DNA of 64,000 nt from Saccharothrix sp. NRRL B-16314 (lineage in GTDB: Bacteria; Actinomycetota; Actinomycetes; Mycobacteriales; Pseudonocardiaceae), in NCBI RefSeq assembly GCF_000716595.1, contig NZ_JNXC01000036.1, positions 7,585 to 71,584 of the forward strand, given 5' to 3'. The first letter of the stretch is position 1; every line of letters begins with the position of its first letter. This document shows, piece by piece, positions 21,969-31,073 of this stretch. Under the pieces are notes generated by a model. It did not search any database and was not told the origin of the DNA. It worked only from the letters and a program-made list of their open reading frames with translations. The translations under genes were made by a program, and so were the position numbers.

Positions 21969-23375
21969 TCACACGCGTTCGAAGACGACCTTCCGGCGCT
22001 CGGGGTCGGCTTCGACCAGCCGCACCGCGATGCGTTCGCCTTCCGGCAGGTTCTCGCCCGTGCAGCGGCCCATCACCGGCGGGTTGGCGACGAAGACGTC
22101 CGCGTCGTTCGTGTCCGCCCGCAGCACCACCGCCTCGAACCGCTGGCCCACCCGGTCGGCGAGGACCCACGCCTCCACCTGGTCCAGGCACGCCCGGTCC
22201 ACCTTGCTCGCGAGGGTGTCCGAGCTGCCCATCAGGCCCGGCAGCAGGGGCAACGCCTTGACCAGCCACTCCGGGACCTCCTCGCCGGCGGTGACGGCCA
22301 GGCACACCTCGGTGGCGAAGCGGTCGACCAGGCGGCGCAGCGGAGCGGTCACGTGCGCGTACGGCGCGGCCAGGCCGGCGTGCGTGGAGACGGTGGGCAC
22401 CGCGCCGTTGAACGCCGTGTACCCGGCGCCGCGCAGCAGCCGGGTCGCGTCCACGAACAGCGCCAGCGCCTCCGGTCGGCTCGGGTCGAGGCTCGCCAGC
22501 AGCCTGGACGGGGTCGTGCCGTCCGGCCACTCCACCCCCAGCGCGTGCGCGGACCGGCGCAACGCGTCCACCGCGCCGTCGTCCGCGTCGGGCAGGGTGC
22601 GGAGCACGCCCACCTTCGCCGACAGCATGATCTTCGCCGCCGCCATGCCGGTGAGCAGCGAGACCTCGGCGTTCCAGGAGTCGACGTCCGCGCGGGGGCG
22701 GACCGCGAGCTTCCAGTCACCGTCGCCGTTCGGCACGATCTCCTGCTCGGGCAGCTGCAACTCGACCGCACCGCGTTCGGCCGCGCGCTCCCGGCGCAAC
22801 CGGCCGAAGTCCGGCAGTGCCTCGATCGACGGGTGCGGGTTCCCGGCCTCGAACGACGCCTGGACTCCCTCGTAGTCGAACTGCGCGGTGGAGCGCACCA
22901 TCGCGCGGCGCACCCGCACGTCGACCGGCTCGCCGTCCGGGCCGCACTCGAACGTCCACAGCACCGACGGCCGCGTCTGACCGGGCAGCAGGCTCGCCGC
23001 GCCCTCGGACAGCACCGGCGGGTGCAGCGGCACGTTGCCGTCCGGCAGGTAGAGGGTCTGGCCGCGCTTGCGCACCTCGGCGTCCAGCGCGCCGCCGGGC
23101 ACCACGAACGCGCCGAGGTCGGCGATCGCGTAGTGCACCCGGAAACCGGAGCCGACGCGTTCCACCAGCAGCGCCTGGTCCAGGTCCTTCGCGCCGGGCG
23201 GGTCGATCGTCACGAACGGCAGCGCGGTGGCGTCCTCGCGCTCGGCCGGGCCGATGTCGCGGGACACGGCGGTCTGTGCCTCGGCGAGCGCCGCCGCCGG
23301 GAACTCCCGGGGCAGGCCGAACTCGGTCCGGACGCCGGCGAAGTCCAGGTCCGCTCGGCCGGTGCGGATCAGCAT
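21969..23375 (-). CDS. RNB-domain exoribonuclease
   Basis: This 468-residue enzyme of the RNase II/RNase R superfamily degrades RNA 3' to 5'. The catalytic RNB motif is ATALPFVTIDPPGAKDLDQA, with the conserved Asp residues that bind magnesium, followed by VHYAIADLGAFV. The conserved arginine/Asp region THAGLAAPYAHVTAPLRRLVDR is near residue 330. The N-terminal cold-shock domains of RNase R are missing, as in the short actinobacterial paralogues, and a small beta-barrel ends the protein. I chose the ATG at 23375; an in-frame GTG nine bases upstream is an alternative. Confidence 0.88.
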   Translation of the reverse strand: MLIRTGRADLDFAGVRTEFGLPREFPAAALAEAQTAVSRDIGPAEREDATALPFVTIDPPGAKDLDQALLVERVGSGFRVHYAIADLGAFVVPGGALDAEVRKRGQTLYLPDGNVPLHPPVLSEGAASLLPGQTRPSVLWTFECGPDGEPVDVRVRRAMVRSTAQFDYEGVQASFEAGNPHPSIEALPDFGRLRRERAAERGAVELQLPEQEIVPNGDGDWKLAVRPRADVDSWNAEVSLLTGMAAAKIMLSAKVGVLRTLPDADDGAVDALRRSAHALGVEWPDGTTPSRLLASLDPSRPEALALFVDATRLLRGAGYTAFNGAVPTVSTHAGLAAPYAHVTAPLRRLVDRFATEVCLAVTAGEEVPEWLVKALPLLPGLMGSSDTLASKVDRACLDQVEAWVLADRVGQRFEAVVLRADTNDADVFVANPPVMGRCTGENLPEGERIAVRLVEADPERRKVVFERV

Positions 23376-23396
23376 GTCCTGCACCCTAGGCCGGCC

Positions 23397-23585
23397 TCAG
23401 CGCTTGCCCCACTCCTTATCCGATTTGTCCTCGGCTTTGGTCCGCTCCCGTGCCAGGTCCAGCGCGCGCTGCGCGGTGGCCTCGTCCGGGTAGGGGCCCA
23501 TCCGGTCCCCGCCCCGGCAGCCCACACCGTGCTCGACCGTCTGGTGGGTCAGGCAGTAGTACCAAGCGTTCGGATCAGAAGCCAT
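23397..23585 (-). CDS. Small conserved protein, SPOR-like fold possible
   Basis: This 62-residue protein contains WYYCLTHQTVEHGVGCRGGDRMGPY in pieces, followed by an amphipathic helix rich in Arg and Lys. The pattern (two cysteines, GPYPDEATAQRAL) recurs in small conserved actinobacterial proteins of unknown function; the GPY-x-AxxAL helix is reminiscent of SPOR-type peptidoglycan-binding modules. The ATG at 23585 gives the normal N-terminus. It is likely transcribed with the genes upstream on the same strand. Confidence 0.7.
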   Translation of the reverse strand: MASDPNAWYYCLTHQTVEHGVGCRGGDRMGPYPDEATAQRALDLARERTKAEDKSDKEWGKR

Positions 23586-23622
23586 GCCTCCAGGTTTCCA
23601 TGCACCGGAGCGCATGTCATGT

Positions 23623-24150
23623 TCACCACCGGGGTGTCGGAGGCGCCTGGACCGGGAGAGGACCCGACTGGGGGTACGTCGGCTGCGGCACCACCGGCGG
23701 CTGCGGGAAGCCGCGGGGCGGGGTGTTCTGGTTGGCGTTGGCGAAGTCGCCCGGGATCGGGTCGAGCACCGACACCAGCACGTTCTGGTGCTCGGGATCG
23801 GTGATCAGGGCTCCGCTGCGGTCCCGGTACACCAGCTCGCCGTCCACGTCGAGCTCCGCGATCGCGCCGACCTCGGCCAGCTGCTCCTCGTCCAGGTCGA
23901 CCAGCCGTTCCACCCGGGACGGCACCACCCGGTACACCGGCCAGTCGAGGTGCGCGTAGGCGCGGTGGAAGTCGGACAGCAGGTGCGCCATCTGCTGCTG
24001 CCACGGCAGCGGCATCGCCTCGACCAGCGACCGCGGCAGCACCGCGTACGACTGGTCGGTGCCGGGCGGCCTGGTGTTCAGGTAGTCCCGCGCCGGGGTG
24101 CTCGACGCGGGTGGCCCGGACGGGCGCTGGATGGGTTCGGGGTTGAACAC
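23623..24150 (-). CDS. Proline-rich hypothetical protein at the end of the secretion locus
   Basis: This 175-residue soluble protein has Pro-rich ends and an ordered centre at about residues 35-130 (YAVLPRSLVEAMPLPWQQQM, then a GELVYRDRSG segment). It starts at a GTG. It lies 13 bases after the NlpC/P60 gene and closes the row of type IV secretion-like genes, so it is probably part of the same transcript. The proline-rich tail (PPVVPQPTYPQ) is typical of proteins that cross or interact with the cell wall, but no signal peptide is present. No family is recognised. Confidence 0.65.
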   Translation of the reverse strand: MFNPEPIQRPSGPPASSTPARDYLNTRPPGTDQSYAVLPRSLVEAMPLPWQQQMAHLLSDFHRAYAHLDWPVYRVVPSRVERLVDLDEEQLAEVGAIAELDVDGELVYRDRSGALITDPEHQNVLVSVLDPIPGDFANANQNTPPRGFPQPPVVPQPTYPQSGPLPVQAPPTPRW

Positions 24151-24162
24151 CGTCGTGCCTCC

Positions 24163-25164
24163 CTACACGCCCGGCCGGACGGCCAGCGGCATCAACTCGT
24201 GATAGTTCCAGTTGATCTTGCTGATCTTCACCACGTCACCCGTCTGCGGCGCGTGGATGTACTCGTCGTTGCCCAGGTACATGGCGACGTGGTGGACGGT
24301 GACCGGGTTCGCCGGGTTGGTCGCCCAGAAGATCAGGTCACCGGCCTTGGCCTCGCGCACCGGCAGGTACGCGCCGCCGGCCATGTACTGGTCGTTCGCC
24401 ACGCGGGGGATCTTCACGCCGGCCTTGGCGAAGGCCTTGACCAGGATGCCGGAGCAGTCCCAGCGGTCCGGGCCGTTGCCGCCCCACAGGTACTCCTCGC
24501 CCAACTGCTCCTTGGTGAACTCGATCGCGGTACCCGCCGCGTTCGACGCCAGCAGGTAGCCGCCCGCGCCCTCGCCGCAGCCGGCCGGGTCGCTCACGTC
24601 GCCTTCCTTGCCGATCAGGAAGGCGGCCATGGCCTCCCAGCGGTGGTACCGGTCCGGGAACGCGGACCTCTCCACGTCCTGCGCCGAGTCACCGGGACGC
24701 TGCTCCTCCCAGTTCGGGAGCTTGAGCAGCACGTCGTAGAACTTGCGGATCGCGTAGTCGGGGTTCGTGACCTCCGCGGGCGTGCCCCAGCCCATCGACG
24801 GCCGCATCTGGAAGATGCCCAGCGAGTCGCGGTCGCCGTAGTCGAGGCTGCGCAGCCCCGATTCGGTCATGCCCGCCTGGATGGCGATCTGCCACGCCAG
24901 CGGGGGCAGCCCGCGCTGACGGCCGATGGAGATGATGTTGGCGACGGTGGTCAGCTGCTCCTTGGTGAGCCGTTCCGCGTCGCCGCGGCCCTTCTCCTCA
25001 CCGCCGGCCGTCCACGGGCCGATCGAGGCGTTGCAGCTCGCCATCCGGATGTTGGCGGCTTCCTCCGACGGCGTGTTCTCGTTGATCACGGTGGAGACAC
25101 CGTTGGTCACGGCCACGGCGATCACAGCCACCACCGCGACGACCACGAGCCCGATCTTCAGCAT
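24163..25164 (-). CDS. Membrane-anchored NlpC/P60 peptidoglycan hydrolase with lysozyme-like domain
   Basis: This 333-residue cell-wall enzyme opens local gaps in peptidoglycan, in this context for a secretion channel. One N-terminal membrane segment (residues 3-24) is followed by a lysozyme/transglycosylase-like helical domain at about 70-190 (AIQAGMTESGLRSLDYGDRDS, candidate Glu E101). An NlpC/P60 endopeptidase domain is at 205-330, with catalytic C237 (WDCSG) and H291/H292 (VHHVAMYLG). The two-domain layout matches the hydrolases of conjugation systems (TcpG/Orf14-like). It starts one base after the stop of the VirB8/TcpC-like gene, so it is tightly coupled. Confidence 0.88.
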   Translation of the reverse strand: MLKIGLVVVAVVAVIAVAVTNGVSTVINENTPSEEAANIRMASCNASIGPWTAGGEEKGRGDAERLTKEQLTTVANIISIGRQRGLPPLAWQIAIQAGMTESGLRSLDYGDRDSLGIFQMRPSMGWGTPAEVTNPDYAIRKFYDVLLKLPNWEEQRPGDSAQDVERSAFPDRYHRWEAMAAFLIGKEGDVSDPAGCGEGAGGYLLASNAAGTAIEFTKEQLGEEYLWGGNGPDRWDCSGILVKAFAKAGVKIPRVANDQYMAGGAYLPVREAKAGDLIFWATNPANPVTVHHVAMYLGNDEYIHAPQTGDVVKISKINWNYHELMPLAVRPGV

Positions 25165-25165
25165 G

Positions 25166-25777
25166 TCACCCCACCTTGTCGAACTCGTGCACGCGCCAAC
25201 CCTCGGGGAGCTTCACCACGGTCACGACGAGCTTGCCGTCCTCCAGCCGCGCTTCGAACTCCGCCGAATCGGTGAACGACTTGACCGCCTTGACCGGCTG
25301 GTCGATCACGACGGGCACGTTCGCCGGCTCGATCGACTCCAATCGGGGGAACAGCTCCTCCGACGTGTGAGGTTTGAGGTCGGCCAGCCACTTGTCCTTG
25401 GTCGTCTTGCCCGGTTCGAAGGAGCCGAACGCGTCCACCCACATGTCGGCGACCAGCTGGGCGTTCGCGTTCACCGGAGCCGAACTGGGTGCCGCGGTGG
25501 GGCTCGGCGCCTTGGTCGGCAGCGGCGTGGACGTGGTGGAGGGCAGCACGCCGACCTGGTTGCCGCCGCCGGCGACCGACCGCGTGGTCGACGTGGTGGC
25601 GCCGCCCTGGCCACCGGCGGACCGCTGGTTGACCGCGTTCGGGATGACGACGCTGATCGTGGTGACCAGCACGGTCACGCCGACGATCGTCGCCACCAGG
25701 TGCTTCGGCGAGCGCAGCGGCCAGCCCCACAGGCGTCGGTACACGGCCGCCCGGCCGCGATTGGTCCGGATCGGCAT
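25166..25777 (-). CDS. VirB8/TcpC-like bitopic membrane protein
   Basis: This 203-residue protein has a short cytoplasmic Arg-rich N-terminus, one membrane segment at residues 28-48 and a Ser/Thr/Pro linker. The extracytoplasmic domain at about 100-203 (NAQLVADMWVDAFGSFEPG and KLVVTVVKLPEGWRVHEFD) has the NTF2-like alpha/beta appearance of VirB8 and TcpC assembly factors. Only one such domain is present, while TcpC has two. The ATG overlaps the stop of the VirB6-like gene by one base. The role is inferred from topology and context. Confidence 0.7.
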   Translation of the reverse strand: MPIRTNRGRAAVYRRLWGWPLRSPKHLVATIVGVTVLVTTISVVIPNAVNQRSAGGQGGATTSTTRSVAGGGNQVGVLPSTTSTPLPTKAPSPTAAPSSAPVNANAQLVADMWVDAFGSFEPGKTTKDKWLADLKPHTSEELFPRLESIEPANVPVVIDQPVKAVKSFTDSAEFEARLEDGKLVVTVVKLPEGWRVHEFDKVG

Positions 25778-27684
25778 CAGCTGTCCCTGACTTCGAGCCC
25801 GCGTGACGGCCGGTAGATCACGTGGACCTGGCGGCCCGCCACGACCTCCGTCTCGGCGCGGCGCGGGGCAGGCAGGACGTGCGCGTCCGCGACCCGGTTG
25901 AACCCGTTGGTGCGCGACGGCACCAGCACCGCGTCGTCCGCCCGGTCGTAGCTCCGGTCGGCGACGGGCGGCGCGTCGACCACCCGCGACCGCCCCGACG
26001 GCAACGCCGCCCGCGGACCGCCCTGCGCACCGACGGGCAGCGCCGCGGCGCCGTTCCGGCCGACACCCATGCCCAACTCCCCCACGCTGTTCCCGGCCCG
26101 GTCCAGCCGCTGCGCGGTCGCCGCCACCGGGTTGGTCGCCTCCGGCCGCACCCGCCGCCGATCCCGCTGCGGCACCTCCGGACCGTCCGGGTCCGTGTCG
26201 CGCACGGTGTCCCAGAACTCCTCCTGCGGCGACGGCCCTTCCTGCTTCTTGCGCAGCCTCGACAAGATCCCGCCCCGCATCGGCAACGCGTTGCTCGCCG
26301 ACCCGATCGACATCTCGACCATCTGCCACATCCGGCGCAGCGGTTTGCCGACCATGAAGCAGACGAGCGTCAGCATCAGCCCGAGCAGGGTCCTCGTCAG
26401 CAAGGACAACCCGGTCGCGTTGAAGATCGCCTGGAGCAGCAGTGCGTGCGTGCCGGCCAGGACCGCGAGCACCAGCACGTTGAACACCGTCACGGCCGCC
26501 GCGCGGGCGACCTTGCGCAGCAGGTCGTGGTGGATCAACGCGACCAGGCCGATGAGCGGGCCCGCCAGCGTGAGCACCCGCAGCAGCAACTGCGCCAGCA
26601 GCACGGCGGCCTTCGCGAACAGCTGGAACAACGAGAACGCGACGGCTTGCAGCAGGGACAGGAACCCGGCGCCGGTCCGGCCGCCGTCCTCACCGCTGAA
26701 GTAGCCCTTCGTCGGGCCGAGCTGCGCGTAGATGTTCTTGTACTCGGCCTTCTTCGCGTCGAGCGCGGCCTGGTCGCCGTCCTTGTGCTCGCCGAGCTCC
26801 TGCACCGTCCACGCCTGCGCGGCCAGCAGCTTCGGGCCGAACTCGGCCGCCTGCGGCGCCTCGGGCGCGCCGAACTCGCCGCGCAGCCAGCTCTGGTAGA
26901 CGACGGAGTCGTGCAGCCGCGACGGCAGCACGTCGAGGTTGTCCTGGCTCTCGTCCACGTTGATGAAACCGGCCTGGATCTCGGACGTCTTGCTGACCAG
27001 CGTGTTGTCGAGCAGGTCGTAGAACTGGGGCAGCGCCAGGGTGGACGTCGCCAGCCACATCGCGGCCAGCGCCCACAGCCCCCGCTTGCTGATCGACGCC
27101 AGGTCGCCCTGCCAGATCTGGCGGAACATCAACACCGCCAGGATCAGCGCCACCAGGCCGAACCAGCGCAGGTAGACGTTGTCGTAGACCTTCTGGACGC
27201 CTTCCTTCACCGCCTCGTCCAGCGGCTGGAGCAGACCCTGGCCGACGACCGTGTAGTGCAGGGCGTTCGTCGCGCCGACGATGTTCTTGCCGACGTTGAA
27301 CAGCTCGTTGCCCATCCAGGTGTCCAGCACCGGGGTGGCGTTGGGCACCAGGCACTTCTCCTGGTAGGTGTGCCAGACCATGCCCGCGTACCCGTAGGTC
27401 AGGTACGGCGTGCCCGGCATGCCGTTGCCGATCGGCGGGTCGATCGCACCGACCATGCCCGAGCCGGGCCGTTCCGGGTTCGGCGCGTCACCGCACGGCG
27501 CGGCCTGCGCGGGCGCGGCCCCGATGACGGCCTGGAGGCCGACGATCGCCACCACCACGGCCATCGCGCGCCACCGGGCACGGCCCGGTCTGCCTTGCGC
27601 CACCGCCTGTTCCTGCGCGCGTCTGAAACGCCGCCGCGCGTAGAGCGCGACGGCGACCAGCGCCACCAGGAAAAGGGTGCTCAT
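25777..27684 (-). CDS. VirB6/TrbL-like polytopic membrane protein
   Basis: This 635-residue membrane protein has two N-terminal hydrophobic segments and a periplasmic loop with Cys (APCGDAPN, EKCLVPNA). A membrane block at about 180-240 and a cluster of five or so helices at 345-470 (LLAQLLLRVLTLAGPLIGLVALIHHDLL) follow. A long disordered Pro/Arg-rich cytoplasmic tail runs from about residue 490. This layout is that of VirB6/TrbL/TcpH channel proteins of type IV secretion. The ATG overlaps the end of a 26-codon mini-ORF that bridges to the ATPase gene. Strict homology needs a profile search. Confidence 0.75.
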   Translation of the reverse strand: MSTLFLVALVAVALYARRRFRRAQEQAVAQGRPGRARWRAMAVVVAIVGLQAVIGAAPAQAAPCGDAPNPERPGSGMVGAIDPPIGNGMPGTPYLTYGYAGMVWHTYQEKCLVPNATPVLDTWMGNELFNVGKNIVGATNALHYTVVGQGLLQPLDEAVKEGVQKVYDNVYLRWFGLVALILAVLMFRQIWQGDLASISKRGLWALAAMWLATSTLALPQFYDLLDNTLVSKTSEIQAGFINVDESQDNLDVLPSRLHDSVVYQSWLRGEFGAPEAPQAAEFGPKLLAAQAWTVQELGEHKDGDQAALDAKKAEYKNIYAQLGPTKGYFSGEDGGRTGAGFLSLLQAVAFSLFQLFAKAAVLLAQLLLRVLTLAGPLIGLVALIHHDLLRKVARAAAVTVFNVLVLAVLAGTHALLLQAIFNATGLSLLTRTLLGLMLTLVCFMVGKPLRRMWQMVEMSIGSASNALPMRGGILSRLRKKQEGPSPQEEFWDTVRDTDPDGPEVPQRDRRRVRPEATNPVAATAQRLDRAGNSVGELGMGVGRNGAAALPVGAQGGPRAALPSGRSRVVDAPPVADRSYDRADDAVLVPSRTNGFNRVADAHVLPAPRRAETEVVAGRQVHVIYRPSRGLEVRDS

Positions 27685-27761
27685 CGACCCACCTCGCCGG
27701 GGTTCGGCGCGGCAGGTGCGCAGTGCCCCGCACTGGACGATTCGCTCACGAGCCCGTTCAT
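27681..27761 (-). CDS. Candidate 26-codon mini-ORF bridging the ATPase and VirB6-like genes
   Basis: The frame starts at an ATG overlapping the ATPase stop (ATGA) and ends at a TGA overlapping the ATG of the VirB6-like gene (ATGA). The peptide MNGLVSESSSAGHCAPAAP plus seven residues has no recognised family. The four-base overlaps at both ends suggest it keeps ribosomes moving between the two large genes, or that it encodes a small accessory peptide. No independent evidence of translation is available. Confidence 0.35.
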   Translation of the reverse strand: MNGLVSESSSAGHCAPAAPNPGEVGR

Positions 27762-30619
27762 GCCGCGCCTTCCCGGCCCGGTCGGCGGTTTCCTCCCTCG
27801 CCGTGCGCCGAGTCGACCAGCTCGTCGGCCAGGCCGACTTCCAGGTCGGCGGCCAGTTCGTCGTCGTACTCGTCGCTGTACTGCTCGGCGTACGCGAACG
27901 GGTCCTGCGGCGGGGAGGAGACCTCGACCTCGGCGGGCGCCGCACCGTCGCGCAACGCGTCCGGGGTGGTGTCGAGGCCGTTGCGCAGGTGCTCCAGGTG
28001 CGGTCCGGAGAAGTCGATCCGGATGCGCTCCACGCCGCCCGCGCCGTCGGCGAAGATGAACTGGCGGGGCGCGCGGTCGCGTTCGAGGTTGGTGCGGACG
28101 CCGCCGGGGCGACGGCCCAGTGACGCCACGACCTGCTCGTAGCCCGCACCGATCGGCACCTTGAGCAGCCGCAACGCGTCGGCCTGCGCTGAGTCGTCGT
28201 CCAGCCGGCCGACGAACACCGAGTCGAGCAGCGTGACGAAGCCCTGGATCTTCAGGAAGTCCGCCGGGATCTGCGACGACAGCAGCACCCGGACGTTCCA
28301 CTTGCGCGAGTCACGGGCGAAGCGGTTCATCAGCACGCGACCCGTCGGCACTTCGGACAGGAAGAACGCCTCGTCGATCCAGACGCCCTTGCGCAGGTCC
28401 TTCGGCCGCTCGTAGATCGACCGCTGGGTCAGCCACGCGGCGAGGTTCAACATCTCCACGCCGAGCGCTTCCGCGTCCGTCCAGTGCTCGCGGCCGACGC
28501 CGTCCTTCGGCAGGTTCAGCCCCGCCATGGTCAGCACGGTGAGCCGGTCGTCGCGCGCCTCGTTGTACGGGTCCGCGTCCTGCTCGGGGATGAGCAGCGA
28601 CATGCGTTCCCGCATCTCGTCCAGGAAGTCGGCCACCACGACGGCGTGCTCGTGGTGCTCCGAAGCGTCCCGCCGCAGCGCCTCGAACACCTGGCCGGGG
28701 TGCGCGTCGGGCCGGCCGCCGACCGTGCGGACCGCCCGCAGCAGCACGATCCGGGTCTGCGGCAGCCGTGCGACCTCGTACGGCAGCAGGCCGGACAGCA
28801 CGTCCAGCACGAGGCGACGGCGGGTCGCCGCGGCCAGCGCGCGTTCACGCCGCCACGACCGTTCCGGGTCCTCCTCGTCCATGAAGTGCTCGAGCTGCGG
28901 CTCGGCCACCACCCGGTAGGGGTTGAGGATGCCCGCCTGCGCGTTGAGCAGGTTGATCGGCCGCGCGTACGGCTTCAGCTCGGGCAGCTCGCACAGCGCC
29001 GCCAGCGGACCGGACGGGTCGAGCAGCGTCCAGTGCGCCCCGGCGCGGAGCGTCTTGTAGACGATGCCACCGCCGAGGAACGACTTGCCCGCGCCCAGAC
29101 CGGCGACCATCGCGGTCAGGCCGGACGAGTCGCGCAGCTCCTGCGCCATCCACGGGTCCCACGCCACCGGACGCCGGGTCGCGGTGACCGTCTCGCCCAG
29201 CAGGATGCCCCGCCGGTCGCCCACCTCGGCGGTCGCGGTCGGGACGGCGGACGCCGCCCACAGCACCGAGCCGCGCCGCAGGTAGGCCGACGACGACAGC
29301 GGCTCACCGGGGATGAACTCGCGGGCGATGGCGTACTGCGCCTCGGGGTGCTCGATCGCCACCTTCGGCTTGTAGAGGTCGAGCAGGCCCTGGGCGAGGC
29401 GCAGCGCCTCGCGCTCGGTCGGGCCGGACACGGCGAGCCGCCACCAGCTGCGCACGCGCGTGCCCAGCGCCGTGAAGCCCGACGTCATCTCGTCGTCGAT
29501 CTCCAGCACCCGGGACGCCTGGCGGGCCAGCGACTGCGGCGGGTCCAGCTCGTGCTCGTCCGTGTAGTGCCGCACCTGCGAGCGGACCTTGCTCATCTGC
29601 CGCTGGAGTTCACCGGCGACCTCTTCGGGACGCCGAACGTAGATCCGCGCGGACCACTCGACGGACGCGGGCAGCCGGTCCGACCGCTGGATCCACGGGT
29701 CGTCGACCTCGGGGATCTGGAGGCCGTGCATCAGACCGACGGTGAGCACCGCGACGTGCCGCTTGATGCCCGCGTTGGAGCCGGTGCGGCCACGAACGGT
29801 GACCGTCGGCGAGTACGGCTCCTGGTGGAAGTCCGCCGCGTCGGTGAAGCTGGCCAGGTCTTCGGGTTCCCACGGCGCACCGGGGACGGCCGGCAGGTTG
29901 CGCGGCGCGGGCAGGCCCAGCGAGCACGACCGGTGCATCAGCCAGGACATCTCCTCGGACGTGGCCGGACGGCCCTCCAGCCCGGCGGAGCCGATCACCT
30001 GGTCGAGGTGGTCGATCTCGGACTCGATGGCGACCAGCTCGGCGTCCACCGCGTCCGGGAAGACCTTGCGCAGCACGGGAGCGGCGCGTTCGACCGCGCG
30101 GTCCATCATGTTGCGGGTCTGCACCTGGACGCCGAGGTAGACCTCCTTCTCGGCCATCGACCGGCCCATCAGCTGCTGCTGCTCGCCGACCATGTAGTCG
30201 TCGAAGCTCAGCGTGCCGGGCGTGTCGGGCAGCCTGCGCACCGCGTTGTGGACGTGCGCCTCGGCCCACATCCGGATCGGGTACGGGCGGGTCGTCACGC
30301 GCAGGTGCATCCAGCGGCCCTGCAGCTCGGCGTACTGGCCCGCGATCGCCGCGATCAGGTCCTGGCGCTGCGAGTCCGACCGGAACGACCAGCGCTGCGG
30401 CGCGAGCCGGTACCAGGCGTAGACCTCCTGGCCGGTGCGCAGCAGGTGGCCGTCGATGCTGCGGGCCGAGATCGACGGTGTGTAGCTGGGCACGGCCTGC
30501 TCGCCCGGCAGGCGGCGACCGCGCTTGCTGTACACCTTGTGGTCGTCGCGCGCGGCGGCGGCGTGCTGTGCCACGTGCGCAGCGGATCGTCGGTCACGGT
30601 CACGCCGGCGTCCGAACAC
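27758..30619 (-). CDS. VirB4/ConE-like secretion ATPase
   Basis: This 953-residue protein is the energy-coupling ATPase of a type IV secretion-like machine. The N-terminal half has the VirB4 binding region; the C-terminal half is a RecA-like motor with Walker A GLGAGKSFLGGG at about residues 507-518 and Walker B KGVWIDEAFFL at about 745-754. The later LSSQIPADFL resembles the sensor/motif III, and the tail is acidic. The GTG at 30619 follows an excellent GGAGGT ribosome site. Upstream it overlaps the small two-helix protein gene by 20 bases. No relaxase or VirD4 coupling protein is in the window. Confidence 0.88.
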   Translation of the reverse strand: MFGRRRDRDRRSAAHVAQHAAAARDDHKVYSKRGRRLPGEQAVPSYTPSISARSIDGHLLRTGQEVYAWYRLAPQRWSFRSDSQRQDLIAAIAGQYAELQGRWMHLRVTTRPYPIRMWAEAHVHNAVRRLPDTPGTLSFDDYMVGEQQQLMGRSMAEKEVYLGVQVQTRNMMDRAVERAAPVLRKVFPDAVDAELVAIESEIDHLDQVIGSAGLEGRPATSEEMSWLMHRSCSLGLPAPRNLPAVPGAPWEPEDLASFTDAADFHQEPYSPTVTVRGRTGSNAGIKRHVAVLTVGLMHGLQIPEVDDPWIQRSDRLPASVEWSARIYVRRPEEVAGELQRQMSKVRSQVRHYTDEHELDPPQSLARQASRVLEIDDEMTSGFTALGTRVRSWWRLAVSGPTEREALRLAQGLLDLYKPKVAIEHPEAQYAIAREFIPGEPLSSSAYLRRGSVLWAASAVPTATAEVGDRRGILLGETVTATRRPVAWDPWMAQELRDSSGLTAMVAGLGAGKSFLGGGIVYKTLRAGAHWTLLDPSGPLAALCELPELKPYARPINLLNAQAGILNPYRVVAEPQLEHFMDEEDPERSWRRERALAAATRRRLVLDVLSGLLPYEVARLPQTRIVLLRAVRTVGGRPDAHPGQVFEALRRDASEHHEHAVVVADFLDEMRERMSLLIPEQDADPYNEARDDRLTVLTMAGLNLPKDGVGREHWTDAEALGVEMLNLAAWLTQRSIYERPKDLRKGVWIDEAFFLSEVPTGRVLMNRFARDSRKWNVRVLLSSQIPADFLKIQGFVTLLDSVFVGRLDDDSAQADALRLLKVPIGAGYEQVVASLGRRPGGVRTNLERDRAPRQFIFADGAGGVERIRIDFSGPHLEHLRNGLDTTPDALRDGAAPAEVEVSSPPQDPFAYAEQYSDEYDDELAADLEVGLADELVDSAHGEGGNRRPGREGAA

Positions 30620-31070
30620 CGCGCACCTCCTTCTGACGGCGGTCTTGCTGCCCGCGGTGCTGGGATCGGGTGGCGGCGCTCGCGCGTTTCGCCCCCTTGG
30701 GACGTTTACGGGGGCGGTGCGAACTGATCCGGATCCGCGCGGCGCTGGACGCGCCACCACGGCCCGAGGTCGTCTCGCGCGGCGCGGTCAGCTCGCGCAC
30801 CCACATCGTCAGGACCGACGACAGCGGGCGCTCGTGGCTGATCCGCGAGCAGATGAACCTGGTCAGGGCGATCGTGATCACGAAGCCCCAGCCGGTGTTG
30901 ATGAAGTCGAACCCGAAGCCGACCTGCCGCTGGACAGCGGTGACCAGCAGGAACACCACGATGCCGACACCCCACGCGACGTAACGCGCACGCCACGGGA
31001 AGGTCGCTTTGGGCGGGCCGAGCCAGACGGCGTCGACCCGGTAGACCTCGTCGTCAGTGCGTACCCGCAA
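30600..31070 (-). CDS. Small two-helix membrane protein, TcpE/PrgI/VirB3-like
   Basis: This 156-residue protein has two adjacent hydrophobic segments at about 30-45 and 53-72 (VAWGVGIVVFLLVTAVQ, then FINTGWGFVITIALT) and a strongly basic disordered C-terminus. Size, topology and its position before the VirB4-like gene fit the TcpE/PrgI/VirB3 group that anchors the ATPase. The only usable start is a TTG three bases after the stop of the previous gene, an unusual start that implies translational coupling. Its end overlaps the ATPase start. Confidence 0.65.
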   Translation of the reverse strand: MRVRTDDEVYRVDAVWLGPPKATFPWRARYVAWGVGIVVFLLVTAVQRQVGFGFDFINTGWGFVITIALTRFICSRISHERPLSSVLTMWVRELTAPRETTSGRGGASSAARIRISSHRPRKRPKGAKRASAATRSQHRGQQDRRQKEVRGVRTPA

Positions 31071-31073
31071 GGG

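Noticed and set aside
28484..30727. Plus-strand frame of 747 codons opposite the VirB4-like gene
   Set aside because: Arg/Gln/Val/His-rich antisense shadow; the opposite strand has Walker motifs and a strong ribosome site.
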